Assembly (NCBI RefSeq): GCF_002531825.1 | Contig: NZ_NWSX01000005.1 | Coordinates: 62,001 to 126,000, forward strand | Reading direction: 5' to 3' | Length of the DNA stretch: 64,000 nt | Origin: Rhizobium sp. J15 | GTDB lineage: Bacteria; Pseudomonadota; Alphaproteobacteria; Rhizobiales; Rhizobiaceae | Shown here: positions 45,676-53,594 of the stretch, one piece after another | Layout of the letters: every line of letters begins with the position of its first letter | Position numbering within the stretch: position 1 is the first letter of the stretch | Position numbers and translations under genes: made by a program | The notes under the pieces: model-generated | What the model saw: the letters and a program-made list of their open reading frames with translations, nothing else | Database searches by the model: none | What the model was told of the DNA's origin: nothing

Positions 45676-45730
45676 TTTTGCATAGAAAATGCAAAAGAGA
45701 TGGAAATTGCGCGAAAAAACCGCGCAATTT
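45676..45730. promoter_or_regulatory. two palindromic operator candidates in the Lrp/importer divergent region
   Basis: Site 1 (45676-45696): TTTTGCAT-N5-ATGCAAAA. Site 2 (45704-45730): AAATTGCGCG-N7-CGCGCAATTT. Both have perfect arms; the centres (45686 and 45717) are 31 bp apart, about three helical turns, which suits a multimeric Lrp-type protein. Confidence 0.7.
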
Positions 45731-45770
45731 ATCATTATCCTTCGCAGCTCAAGTCCAGCCGGAACCACGC

Positions 45771-46550
45771 ATGTCGGATCAACCCTTTCCTGCTCTTCGC
45801 GTCGAAGATCTCCATAAAAGCTTCGGCTCGCAACAGGTTCTCAAGGGCATCTCGACCGAGGCTCACAAGTCCGATGTCATCTCCATTATCGGCTCGTCGG
45901 GTTCTGGCAAGAGCACCTTCCTCAGATGCATCAATTTTTTGGAAACGCCCGATCGCGGACGTATTGCCGTCAATGGCGAGGAGGTCGCGCTGAAGCCCGG
46001 CCGCGGCGGGCGGCTGCAGCCGCAGAGCTGGCGGCAGATCGAGCGGCTGCGGACGGGGCTTGGGATGGTTTTTCAGAGCTTCAATCTCTGGGCTCATCGG
46101 ACCGTGCTGGAAAACGTCATCGAGGCGCCGGTGCATGTCATGGGCGTTCCTCGCCGCGAGGCGATCGAAAAGGCGGAAGCCCTGCTCCACAAGGTCGGGC
46201 TCTTCGACAAGCGCGATGCCTATCCAGCCTTCCTCTCCGGCGGCCAGCAGCAGCGCGCGGCGATCGCACGGGCGCTCTGCATCGATCCTGCCGTCATGCT
46301 GTTCGACGAGCCGACATCGGCGCTCGATCCGGAGCTGGTCGGCGAGGTCCTCAAAGTCATCCGCGATCTCGCGGAGGAGGGCCGGACTATGCTGATCGTC
46401 ACGCATGAAATGCGCTTCGCCCGGGATGTCTCCAGCCGCGTCCTCTTCCTGCATCAGGGCCGGATCGAGGAGGAAGGCCCGCCCGAGCAAGTCTTCGGGG
46501 CGCCGCTCAGCGCCCGCTGCCGGGAGTTCACCGGTCTCAGCGCCCACTGA
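45771..46550 (+). CDS. amino-acid ABC transporter ATPase (HisP/GlnQ-like)
   Basis: A 259-residue ATPase with Walker [11 protein letters not shown]-loop [17 protein letters not shown], signature [15 protein letters not shown] and Walker [21 protein letters not shown]. Polar amino-acid uptake class. The ATG at 45771 follows a poor ribosome site, 41 bp after the second palindrome. It starts a five-gene operon with a binding protein, two permeases and homocysteine S-methyltransferase. Confidence 0.9.
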   Translation: MSDQPFPALRVEDLHKSFGSQQVLKGISTEAHKSDVISIIGSSGSGKSTFLRCINFLETPDRGRIAVNGEEVALKPGRGGRLQPQSWRQIERLRTGLGMVFQSFNLWAHRTVLENVIEAPVHVMGVPRREAIEKAEALLHKVGLFDKRDAYPAFLSGGQQQRAAIARALCIDPAVMLFDEPTSALDPELVGEVLKVIRDLAEEGRTMLIVTHEMRFARDVSSRVLFLHQGRIEEEGPPEQVFGAPLSARCREFTGLSAH

Positions 46551-46590
46551 TGAATATCATCGATACACACGAACCAGGAGAATCCTGCGA

Positions 46591-47364
46591 ATGAAACTGC
46601 TCCCCATGCTTTTTGCCGGCGCCGCCCTTGCGCTTTCCGCCGTCACGGCTCAGGCCGAGGTCCGCTTCGGCGTCATGAACGAATCCTATCCGCCCTTCTT
46701 CGCCAAGGATGCCTCGGGCGAGTGGCACGGCTGGGAAATCGACCTGATGAACGCCGTCTGCGCAGAGATGAAGGAAAAGTGCTCGATCGTCGACATTTCC
46801 TGGGACGGTCTCATTCCGGCTCTCCAGAGCAAGAAGTTCGACGTGATCTGGTCGTCGATGTCGAACACGGCGGAACGCTCGAAAGTCATCGATTTCACCG
46901 ACAAGTATTACAACACGCCGAGCACCCTGATCGGCCCCAAGGACCAGAAGCCGGGCGCCACCGCCGAAGATGTGAAGGGCAAGACCATCGGCATCCAGGT
47001 GTCGACGATCCAGTCCGAATATTACAAGAAATACTTCGCCGAGGCTGCTGACGAAAAGACCTATCAGACGCTCGACGAGGCTTTCCAGGATCTGGCCTCC
47101 GGCCGCATCGACTACGTGTTCGGCGATTCGCTGGCGCTCGACGCTTTCCTGAAAAGCGACGGCGGCAAGGATTGCTGCGCCAAGATGGGCGATGTCGCCG
47201 ACGACAAGGAGATTCTCGGCGCCGGCGTTTCTGGCGGCCTGCGCAAGGAAGATACGGAGCTGAAAGCCAAGCTGAATGCGGCAATCGCTGCAGTTCGCGC
47301 CAACGGCCAGTATGACGCCATCACCAAGAAATACTTCGACTTCGACATCTACGGCGCGAAGTAA
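46591..47364 (+). CDS. amino-acid ABC transporter periplasmic binding protein
   Basis: A 257-residue family 3 binding protein with a Sec signal peptide (KLLPMLFAGAALALSAVTAQA, cleavage near residue 21). It has FGVMNESYPPFFAKDASGEWHGWEIDLMNAVC and the DISWDGLIPALQSKKFDVI block. The ligand is not shown; a sulfur amino acid such as S-methylmethionine or methionine is plausible because the operon ends in a homocysteine methyltransferase. Confidence 0.9.
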   Translation: MKLLPMLFAGAALALSAVTAQAEVRFGVMNESYPPFFAKDASGEWHGWEIDLMNAVCAEMKEKCSIVDISWDGLIPALQSKKFDVIWSSMSNTAERSKVIDFTDKYYNTPSTLIGPKDQKPGATAEDVKGKTIGIQVSTIQSEYYKKYFAEAADEKTYQTLDEAFQDLASGRIDYVFGDSLALDAFLKSDGGKDCCAKMGDVADDKEILGAGVSGGLRKEDTELKAKLNAAIAAVRANGQYDAITKKYFDFDIYGAK

Positions 47365-47376
47365 GCAATCCCGGCG

Positions 47377-48102
47377 ATGGCGACCGCGCAACAAGGCATT
47401 CTCGACCTGCTAGCCCCCTATCCTCCGGGATGGGGCGGTGTTCTTTTGGCAGGTGCGGTCTCCACGGTCGCCATCTCGGCCTGCGCTTTCGCGGTCGGAA
47501 TTTTGCTCGGCACCGGCGGCGCGCTCGGGAAGCTTTCGGGCAATCGCGTGCTCCGCCTGCTGCTCGATCTCTATACCACTGTGATCCGCGCTGTTCCCGA
47601 GCTGATCCTGATCGTGGGGCTCTATTATGCCGGCACCGATGGCCTCAACCGGCTCTTGGCTGCGATGGAGCTGCCGCCGGTCGAAGTGAACGGCTTCGTC
47701 GCGGCCGTCGCCGTGCTGGGCTTCGTGCAGGGCGCCTATATGACGGAAGTGCTCCGCGGCGCGATCCTCGCCATTCCCTCGGGCCAGATCGAGGCGGCCA
47801 AGGCTTTCGGCATGGGGCCGGTGCTGAGGTTCCGCCGCGTCCTGCTGCCGGCGCTGTTGCCGAACGCGCTGCCCGGGCTTGCCAATCTGTGGATGTCGGT
47901 CACCAAGGACAGCGCGCTGGTCGCGGTCGTCGGCTATCAGGAACTGGCGCTCGCCACCCGCCTAGCCGGCGCAAGCACCAAACATTATTTCGTCTTTTTC
48001 CTCGCTTCGGCCCTTCTCTATCTCGCGATCACGCTCGCTTCCAACGTCGTCTTCAAGCTGATCGAAGGACGGGTGCGGCGGGGGCAGCCGCGTCTTGCCT
48101 GA
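47377..48102 (+). CDS. amino-acid ABC transporter permease (HisQ-like)
   Basis: A 241-residue inner-membrane permease with about five hydrophobic helices and the EAA loop (GQIEAAKAFGMGPVLRFRRVLLPALLPNALPGL). The N-terminal part TTVIRAVPELILIVGLYYAG is typical of HisQ/HisM proteins. It begins 12 bp after the binding-protein gene and pairs with the next permease. Confidence 0.9.
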   Translation: MATAQQGILDLLAPYPPGWGGVLLAGAVSTVAISACAFAVGILLGTGGALGKLSGNRVLRLLLDLYTTVIRAVPELILIVGLYYAGTDGLNRLLAAMELPPVEVNGFVAAVAVLGFVQGAYMTEVLRGAILAIPSGQIEAAKAFGMGPVLRFRRVLLPALLPNALPGLANLWMSVTKDSALVAVVGYQELALATRLAGASTKHYFVFFLASALLYLAITLASNVVFKLIEGRVRRGQPRLA

Positions 48103-48114
48103 AGAAAGCGCCCC

Positions 48115-48804
48115 ATGAGCTTCACCTGGATTTCTTCCTACTGGCCGCTTCTTCTGACCGGCGCCTGGCAGACCGTTTCGCTGCTGGTCATCTCAGTGGT
48201 GTTCGGCTTCATGATCGCCATCGGCCTCGCCTTCGCGCAGGTCAGCGGCGGCAGGCTGACGCGGCTTCTTGCGCGGAGCTATTGCACCTTCTTTCGCGGC
48301 ACGCCGCTGCTGATCCAGCTGTGGCTTCTCTATTACGGCGTCGGCTCGCTGCTGCCCATGGTTCCCGGCATTCGCCAGAGCCTGTTCTGGCCGATCCTGC
48401 GCGAGGGCTTCTTCTTCGCCGCCGTCAGCTTCACGCTGAACTATGCGGCCTATGAGGCGGAAGTGCTGCGCGGCGCGCTGCTCGCCGTTCCCAAGGGCGA
48501 GCTCGAAGCCGGCCGGGCCTTCGGCCTGTCGCCCTGGAAGCTGACCCGCCGCATCTGGCTGCCGCGCGCCATCCGCATCGCCCTGCCGACCATTGCCGGA
48601 GAGATCGTCATGCAGCTGAAGGCGACGCCGCTCGCCTTCACGGTGACCGTGATGGATCTCTATGCCGTGGCGAACAAGGTTCGCCAGGACACGCTGCTCG
48701 TCTACGAACCCCTGCTCGTCGTCACTTTCTTTTATCTCGCCCTGACCGCGGTGATCGCCCGCGTCTTTCGAGGTCTTGAAGCGCAGGTGCCGGTTCGCCG
48801 CTAG
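48115..48804 (+). CDS. amino-acid ABC transporter permease (HisM-like)
   Basis: A 229-residue permease, the second membrane subunit. It has TFFRGTPLLIQLWLLYYGV near residue 60 and the EAA loop KGELEAGRAFGLSPWKLTRRIWLPRAIRIALP, both typical of HisM. It starts 12 bp after the first permease gene. Confidence 0.9.
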   Translation: MSFTWISSYWPLLLTGAWQTVSLLVISVVFGFMIAIGLAFAQVSGGRLTRLLARSYCTFFRGTPLLIQLWLLYYGVGSLLPMVPGIRQSLFWPILREGFFFAAVSFTLNYAAYEAEVLRGALLAVPKGELEAGRAFGLSPWKLTRRIWLPRAIRIALPTIAGEIVMQLKATPLAFTVTVMDLYAVANKVRQDTLLVYEPLLVVTFFYLALTAVIARVFRGLEAQVPVRR

Positions 48805-48880
48805 GCGGACGGAAGCTTCCCACTTTGTTTTTAAAGCCCGCCGCCGGTCACGGCGCGGCAGCATGAATGGAGATTACCTC

Positions 48881-49789
48881 ATGAGCACAACGCGAATTCT
48901 CGATGGCGGCATGAGCCGCGAGCTGCTGCGGCTGGGCGCCGAATTGAAGCAGCCGGAATGGTCGGCGCTGGCGCTGATGAATTCGCCTGACATCGTGCGC
49001 GAGGTGCATAAGGAATTCATCGCCGCCGGCTCGGAGGTCATCACGACGAACAGCTACGCGCTCGTGCCCTTCCATATCGGCGAAGACCGTTTTCGGCAGG
49101 AGGGAGCTGCGCTGATCCGTCTCGCCGGCCGCTTGGCGCGCGAGGCGGCCGATGCCGTCACGGACCGCAAGGTGCTGGTTGCCGGTTCGCTGCCGCCGAT
49201 CTTCGGCTCCTACGAACCGCAGAACTTCCAGCCTGCGCGGGTGCAGGATTATCTCAAGGTGCTGGTCGAAAACCTTGCGCCCTTCGTCGACATATGGCTC
49301 GGCGAGACCTTGAGCCTGATCGCCGAGGGTGAAGCCGTGCGCAAGGCGGTGGCGGCATCCGGCAAGCCGTTCTGGATCTCGTTCACCCTGGCGGATGACG
49401 AGGCCGACATAAAAAGCGGCGAGCTGAGGCTTCGCTCCGGCGAAAGTGTCGAGGACGCGGCGTCCTGGGCGGTTTCGTCAGGTGCGGAAGCCTTCCTGTT
49501 CAATTGCAGCAAGCCCGAGGTCATGCGGGGCGCCGTGGAGACGGCAGCGCGCGTGTTCCGCAAGGCGGACGCTCAGATCGAAATCGGCGTCTATGCCAAT
49601 GCCTTCGAAGGGGAACAGGGCGCATCGGCGGCCAATGAAGGTCTGCACGAAACCCGCGACGATCTGAACGGCGATGTCTATTCCCGCTTTGCCTGCTCCT
49701 GGGCCGAAGCGGGTGCGACGATCATCGGCGGCTGCTGCGGCATCGGCGCTGCCCATATCCATCGCCTCAGGAATACGCTTTCAGGCTGA
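48881..49789 (+). CDS. homocysteine S-methyltransferase (MmuM-like)
   Basis: A 302-residue zinc-dependent methyltransferase of the pfam homocysteine S-methyltransferase family. The three zinc-binding cysteines are Cys209 (LFNCSKP) and Cys285-Cys286 (IIGGCCGIGAAHI), and the N-terminus ILDGGMSRELLRLG is typical. It moves a methyl group onto homocysteine to give methionine; the donor is S-methylmethionine for MmuM and glycine betaine for BHMT-type members. Following an amino-acid importer, S-methylmethionine is favoured. The ATG at 48881 has GGAGAT 7 nt upstream; the in-frame extension upstream is unsupported. Confidence 0.87.
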   Translation: MSTTRILDGGMSRELLRLGAELKQPEWSALALMNSPDIVREVHKEFIAAGSEVITTNSYALVPFHIGEDRFRQEGAALIRLAGRLAREAADAVTDRKVLVAGSLPPIFGSYEPQNFQPARVQDYLKVLVENLAPFVDIWLGETLSLIAEGEAVRKAVAASGKPFWISFTLADDEADIKSGELRLRSGESVEDAASWAVSSGAEAFLFNCSKPEVMRGAVETAARVFRKADAQIEIGVYANAFEGEQGASAANEGLHETRDDLNGDVYSRFACSWAEAGATIIGGCCGIGAAHIHRLRNTLSG

Positions 49790-49900
49790 AGCGCTGGAGA
49801 AAACGATGTTTTCCCGGTGAGAGAGACAGCTAATAAATAACTTGATTTATTTCGTCATCTTTTATAACCCGGCGCTGTATTTAACGCATGGAAGGTCGTC

Positions 49901-51019
49901 ATGAATTCTAGATCCGTGGCCAGCTGGCTGGCTGGCTCGCTTATTTCTGTTTCCGCTATTTTCCTCGCCCCGTCCGCCATGGCAGAGCAAAAGACGATCA
50001 CCGATGTGATCGGCCGCCAGGTGAAGGTCGATCTTCCGGCCAAGCGCGTAGTGCTTGGCTTCTATTTCGAAGACTACATGGCCGTCGGCGGCGAGAAGGC
50101 CTATGATTCCGTCGTCGGCATTTCCCGCGAGGCATGGGAAGGCTGGGTTCCCGCGAACTGGAAGATGCACCTTGCCCACCGCCCCTCGCTCGGCGACATC
50201 GCCGATGTCGGCGAAGTGGAAGCGCAGACCTTTTCCATCGAGAAGGTGCTGAGCCTCAATCCTGACCTGGTCATTCTTGCTGACTGGCAGTACCAGGCGC
50301 TCGGCCAGGACGCCCATCGGCTCGAAGAACAGGGAATTCCTGTCGTCGTCGTCGACTACAATGCCCAGACCGTCGAGCGCCATGTCGCCTCGACCGTGCT
50401 GTTCGGGGAACTGACCGGTGAGGACGCCCGCGGCAAGGAGATCGCCGATTTCTACGCCGGCGCGCTGAAGGACATTGCCGATCGCGTTGCCGCATCGGGC
50501 AAGCCGAAGCCGAAGGTCTATGTCGAATTCGGCAACAAGGGACCGGCCGAATATTCCTTCACCTACGGCAAGAACATGTGGGGCGCCATGTCGACGGCCG
50601 CCGGCGGCGACAATATCGCAGCGCCCTTCGTCGAATGGTGGGGTCCGATCAATCCGGAGCAGGTCCTGGCGTCCAAGCCCGATGCCATCTTCATTTCCGG
50701 CCGCGAGAACAACAAGAGCGAGACCGCCTTGCCGATGGGCCAGGGTGTGAAGGCCGACGAAGCCCGCGAGAAGCTGAAGGCTTTCGAAACCCGCCAAGGC
50801 TGGAGCGAACTGCCTGCCGTCAAGGACGCCCACCTCTTCGGCGTCTATCAGGGCGCCTCCCGCACGCTCTCGGATTTTGCAATGGTGCAGTATATCGCCA
50901 AGCAGCTCTATCCCGAGCAGTTCAAGGACGTCGATCCCGTTGCCAACTACCTCGGCTATTACAAGAAGTATCTGCCGGTGGTTCCCGAAGGCACGTTCGC
51001 CATCGCCGTCAAGGGTTGA
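49901..51019 (+). CDS. iron-siderophore/cobalamin-type ABC transporter binding protein
   Basis: A 372-residue periplasmic protein of the BtuF/FhuD class with a Sec signal (ASWLAGSLISVSAIFLAPSAMA, cleavage near residue 29). It has the family pattern TITDVIGRQVKVDLPAKRVV at the start and LNPDLVILADWQYQALG before the backbone helix. The 111-bp region before it is AT-rich with an imperfect AAATAA/TTATTT repeat, which might reflect metal regulation. The ligand class (ferric siderophore, heme or cobamide) cannot be chosen from the sequence. Confidence 0.85.
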   Translation: MNSRSVASWLAGSLISVSAIFLAPSAMAEQKTITDVIGRQVKVDLPAKRVVLGFYFEDYMAVGGEKAYDSVVGISREAWEGWVPANWKMHLAHRPSLGDIADVGEVEAQTFSIEKVLSLNPDLVILADWQYQALGQDAHRLEEQGIPVVVVDYNAQTVERHVASTVLFGELTGEDARGKEIADFYAGALKDIADRVAASGKPKPKVYVEFGNKGPAEYSFTYGKNMWGAMSTAAGGDNIAAPFVEWWGPINPEQVLASKPDAIFISGRENNKSETALPMGQGVKADEAREKLKAFETRQGWSELPAVKDAHLFGVYQGASRTLSDFAMVQYIAKQLYPEQFKDVDPVANYLGYYKKYLPVVPEGTFAIAVKG

Positions 51020-51039
51020 TCCTGACGGACCTAGCTCTG

Positions 51040-51068
51040 CGAGCGCCATGGTTCATGGCGCTCGTTTT
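51040..51068 (+). terminator. hairpin with T run between binding-protein and permease genes
   Basis: CGAGCGCCATG-GTT-CATGGCGCTCG, an 11-bp perfect stem with a 3-nt loop, followed by TTTT. Placed inside the operon, it probably attenuates permease and ATPase expression relative to the binding protein. Confidence 0.75.
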
Positions 51069-51076
51069 CCGTTGAA

Positions 51077-52141
51077 ATGGGTTTTTGGATGACAGTGACC
51101 GCCCGCAATGCCGAAGCGATCGGCGCGCACAGGCTGCGTGAACGCAGGCGCTGGCGCAGCCTTCTGATTTTCGTGGCCCTGACGGCGATCTGTCTCGTTC
51201 TCGATATCGCGACAGGCCCGTCGCTGCTGTCGCCGGCGGAAGTGGTACGTTCGCTCACGGGTCTCGGCGAGCGGGCGGCGATGACTGACGCCATCGTCCG
51301 GGGCCTGCGCCTGCCTATGGCGCTGATGGCGCTTGCCGTCGGTGCAGCGCTCGGGGCCGGCGGCGCGCAGATGCAGACGCTTCTCAACAATCCGATGGCG
51401 AGCCCCTATACGCTCGGCATGGCGGCTGCCGCCGGGTTCGGGGCGGCACTGGTTCTGGCGCTCGGCGGCCTTGGCCTCGACGCGATGGTGGCCGTGCCGC
51501 TCGGCGCTTTCGTCTTTTCCATGCTGGCGGCGCTCTTTCTCTTCACGCTGGCTTCGATGCGCCGCATGACGGCGGAAACCATCATTCTCGGCGGCATCGC
51601 CCTTCTCTTCCTGTTCCAGTCGCTGCTGTCGCTCATCCAGTTCCTCTCCTCGCCTGAGTTGTCGCAGCAGATATTGTTCTGGCTGTTCGGCAGCCTGACG
51701 AAAGCGACATGGCCGACGCTGGCCCTCACCGCGGCTGTCACCCTCGTCTGTTGCGCCATGCTAATGGCGGGTTCCTGGAAACTGGCGGCCCTGCGCATGG
51801 GCGAGATGCGGGCAGCAAGCCTCGGCGTCAATGTTCGGCTCTTGCGCATGAAAGTCCTTGTCATCGTCGCGGTCATGACGGCGACCGCCACGAGTTTCGT
51901 CGGCGTGATCGGCTTCATCGGCCTCGTCGCCCCGCACATCGCCCGGATGACGGTGGGCGAGGATCAGCGCTTCTTCCTGCCGATGTCCGTCGTCAGCGGT
52001 GCGCTGATGCTGTCGGCCGCCTCCGTCGTGTCGAAGTCGATCATCCCCGGCGCGCTGTTTCCCGTCGGCATCGTCACCGCCATTGTCGGCGTGCCGTTCC
52101 TGCTGTGGTTGATCTTCGCGCCGAAAAGGAACGGCGCATGA
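51077..52141 (+). CDS. FecCD-family ABC transporter permease
   Basis: A 354-residue inner-membrane protein of the BtuC/FhuB/FecD class with about ten helices. Typical are RLPMALMALAVGAALGAGGAQMQTLLNNPMASPYTLGMAAAAGFGAAL and GVIGFIGLVAPHIARMTVG. The ATG at 51077 is the longest start; one four codons later (51089) is also possible. Its stop overlaps the ATPase start (ATGA). Confidence 0.88.
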   Translation: MGFWMTVTARNAEAIGAHRLRERRRWRSLLIFVALTAICLVLDIATGPSLLSPAEVVRSLTGLGERAAMTDAIVRGLRLPMALMALAVGAALGAGGAQMQTLLNNPMASPYTLGMAAAAGFGAALVLALGGLGLDAMVAVPLGAFVFSMLAALFLFTLASMRRMTAETIILGGIALLFLFQSLLSLIQFLSSPELSQQILFWLFGSLTKATWPTLALTAAVTLVCCAMLMAGSWKLAALRMGEMRAASLGVNVRLLRMKVLVIVAVMTATATSFVGVIGFIGLVAPHIARMTVGEDQRFFLPMSVVSGALMLSAASVVSKSIIPGALFPVGIVTAIVGVPFLLWLIFAPKRNGA

Positions 52142-52926
52142 TCCGCCTCGAAAACATCGCCATCGAGCGCGGCGGGCAGAGAATTGTTTCCGGCGTCGAC
52201 ACTGTCCTGGAAGCCGGAAAGATCCATGCCGTCATCGGCCCCAACGGCACGGGCAAGACCACGCTTCTGCGCGCCCTCTTCGGCGACCTGCCGCTCGCCG
52301 AAGGCAGGTTGACGCTCGGCGGGGACAGCCTAGCCGCCGGACGCACAGGCGCGCGGGCGCTGAAATCGTGGCGCGAGAGCTTCGCCTATATGCCGCAGGA
52401 CACCGCTACGGATATTGCGCTCACCGTTCTCGAAGTCGTGGTTCTCGGCCGGCTTGGCCGCCTCTCGCTGCATATCGACGACGAGACGCTCGACATGGCG
52501 ATGACACGGCTTTCACAGACCGGTCTCGCTCATCTCGCCGGCCGCGACATCGCTTCGCTGAGCGGCGGACAAAGGCAGATGGCGCTGTTTGCCCAGGTGC
52601 TGATGCGCGAGCCGAAAGTCATGCTGCTGGACGAGCCGGTCAGCGCGCTTGATTTGAAGCATCAGCTTGCCCTGCTCGATCTGGTGCGCCGGGAAACGCG
52701 CGCCAATGGCTGGATCACCATGGTCGTGCTTCATGATCTCAATCTGGCCTGCCAATATGCCGATAATCTGCTGGTGATCGCAAACGGCACGATGAAGGCG
52801 AGCGGCCATCCGCAATCGATCGTCACGCCGGGCCTCATCGCGCAGACTTACGGCGTGGATGTCGAGGTGCTGCGCGACCGGCGTGGCCAGCCCGTCATTC
52901 AGCCGCTGGTCGCCGAGAGTTTGTAG
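52138..52926 (+). CDS. siderophore/cobalamin-type ABC transporter ATPase
   Basis: A 262-residue ATPase with Walker A GPNGTGKTT, signature LSGGQRQMALFAQ and Walker B VMLLDEPVSALD, followed by LKHQLALLDLV as usual for the BtuD/FepC class. It starts at the ATG overlapping the permease stop by 4 bp and completes the three-component importer. Confidence 0.9.
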   Translation: MIRLENIAIERGGQRIVSGVDTVLEAGKIHAVIGPNGTGKTTLLRALFGDLPLAEGRLTLGGDSLAAGRTGARALKSWRESFAYMPQDTATDIALTVLEVVVLGRLGRLSLHIDDETLDMAMTRLSQTGLAHLAGRDIASLSGGQRQMALFAQVLMREPKVMLLDEPVSALDLKHQLALLDLVRRETRANGWITMVVLHDLNLACQYADNLLVIANGTMKASGHPQSIVTPGLIAQTYGVDVEVLRDRRGQPVIQPLVAESL

Positions 52927-52947
52927 TCCTCCGCCGCGACGGCGTCT

Positions 52948-53391
52948 TCATTCGTCCTTGAGCGCCGTCTTCTGGAGCTCGAGAAGAAGCTCGATCAGCT
53001 TCGGCGCCATCACCCTGATTTCCGAGAGATGGACGGCGCTCAGCCTCGTCAGAAGCTCGTCCGCCTTCTCGGTCAGGAGGATCGTCTGGCGGCGCCTGTC
53101 GACCGGATCGGCATGGCGTTCGACCAGCCCGGCATCCGACAGCCGTCCGACAAGCTCGGTCGCCGTATGGGGCGCGATGATCAGCCGCTCGGCCAGCATG
53201 CCGATCGTCATCGCCTCGCCGCCGCGTTGTCCCTTGATCGCCAACAGAGCCTGATGCTGCTGCGGAGGCAGGCCTTCCGATTGGGCGGCTGACGCACTGA
53301 AGTCCATGAACTGGCGAAGCGCAAATCTGAGGTCGGCAAGAGCTTCGTAATCCTCCTGTCTCAGCGGCGGTGCGGATTTCTTCAAGCTCAT
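52948..53391 (-). CDS. MarR-family transcriptional regulator
   Basis: A 147-residue winged-helix regulator: AMTIGMLAERLIIAPHTATELVGRLSDAGLVERHADPVDRRRQTILLTEKADELL is the MarR core with the D-x-R wing. The ATG at 53391 has AGAGGAG very close; a TTG two codons later has better spacing. It is divergent from a CLC channel gene, with a perfect palindrome between them, so it probably represses that gene and itself. Confidence 0.87.
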   Translation of the reverse strand: MSLKKSAPPLRQEDYEALADLRFALRQFMDFSASAAQSEGLPPQQHQALLAIKGQRGGEAMTIGMLAERLIIAPHTATELVGRLSDAGLVERHADPVDRRRQTILLTEKADELLTRLSAVHLSEIRVMAPKLIELLLELQKTALKDE

Positions 53392-53530
53392 TCTCCTCTG
53401 CCGCCCACGCGAAGCGGCCGCGGTTTGCGCGCGCGGACTGTTCCCCGATTTCGAATAGATGCGCAGCCGCCGGCCGGTCAAGTGAGGCACCTTCCGAGAC
53501 ATTTTCGCCTTCTTGCTTTCGTCCATTGAT

Positions 53531-53551
53531 TTATATCGTATTACGATATAA
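53531..53551. promoter_or_regulatory. 21-nt perfect palindrome, candidate MarR operator
   Basis: Arms TTATATCGTA and TACGATATAA flank a single central T. It lies 44 bp before the CLC gene start and 140 bp from the MarR start, where a MarR dimer would be expected to bind; it may also overlap a -10 box. Confidence 0.75.
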
Positions 53552-53594
53552 TGACGCCGCTCAAACAGACCGTTTCCGCGTAGCAGAGGCTTCC

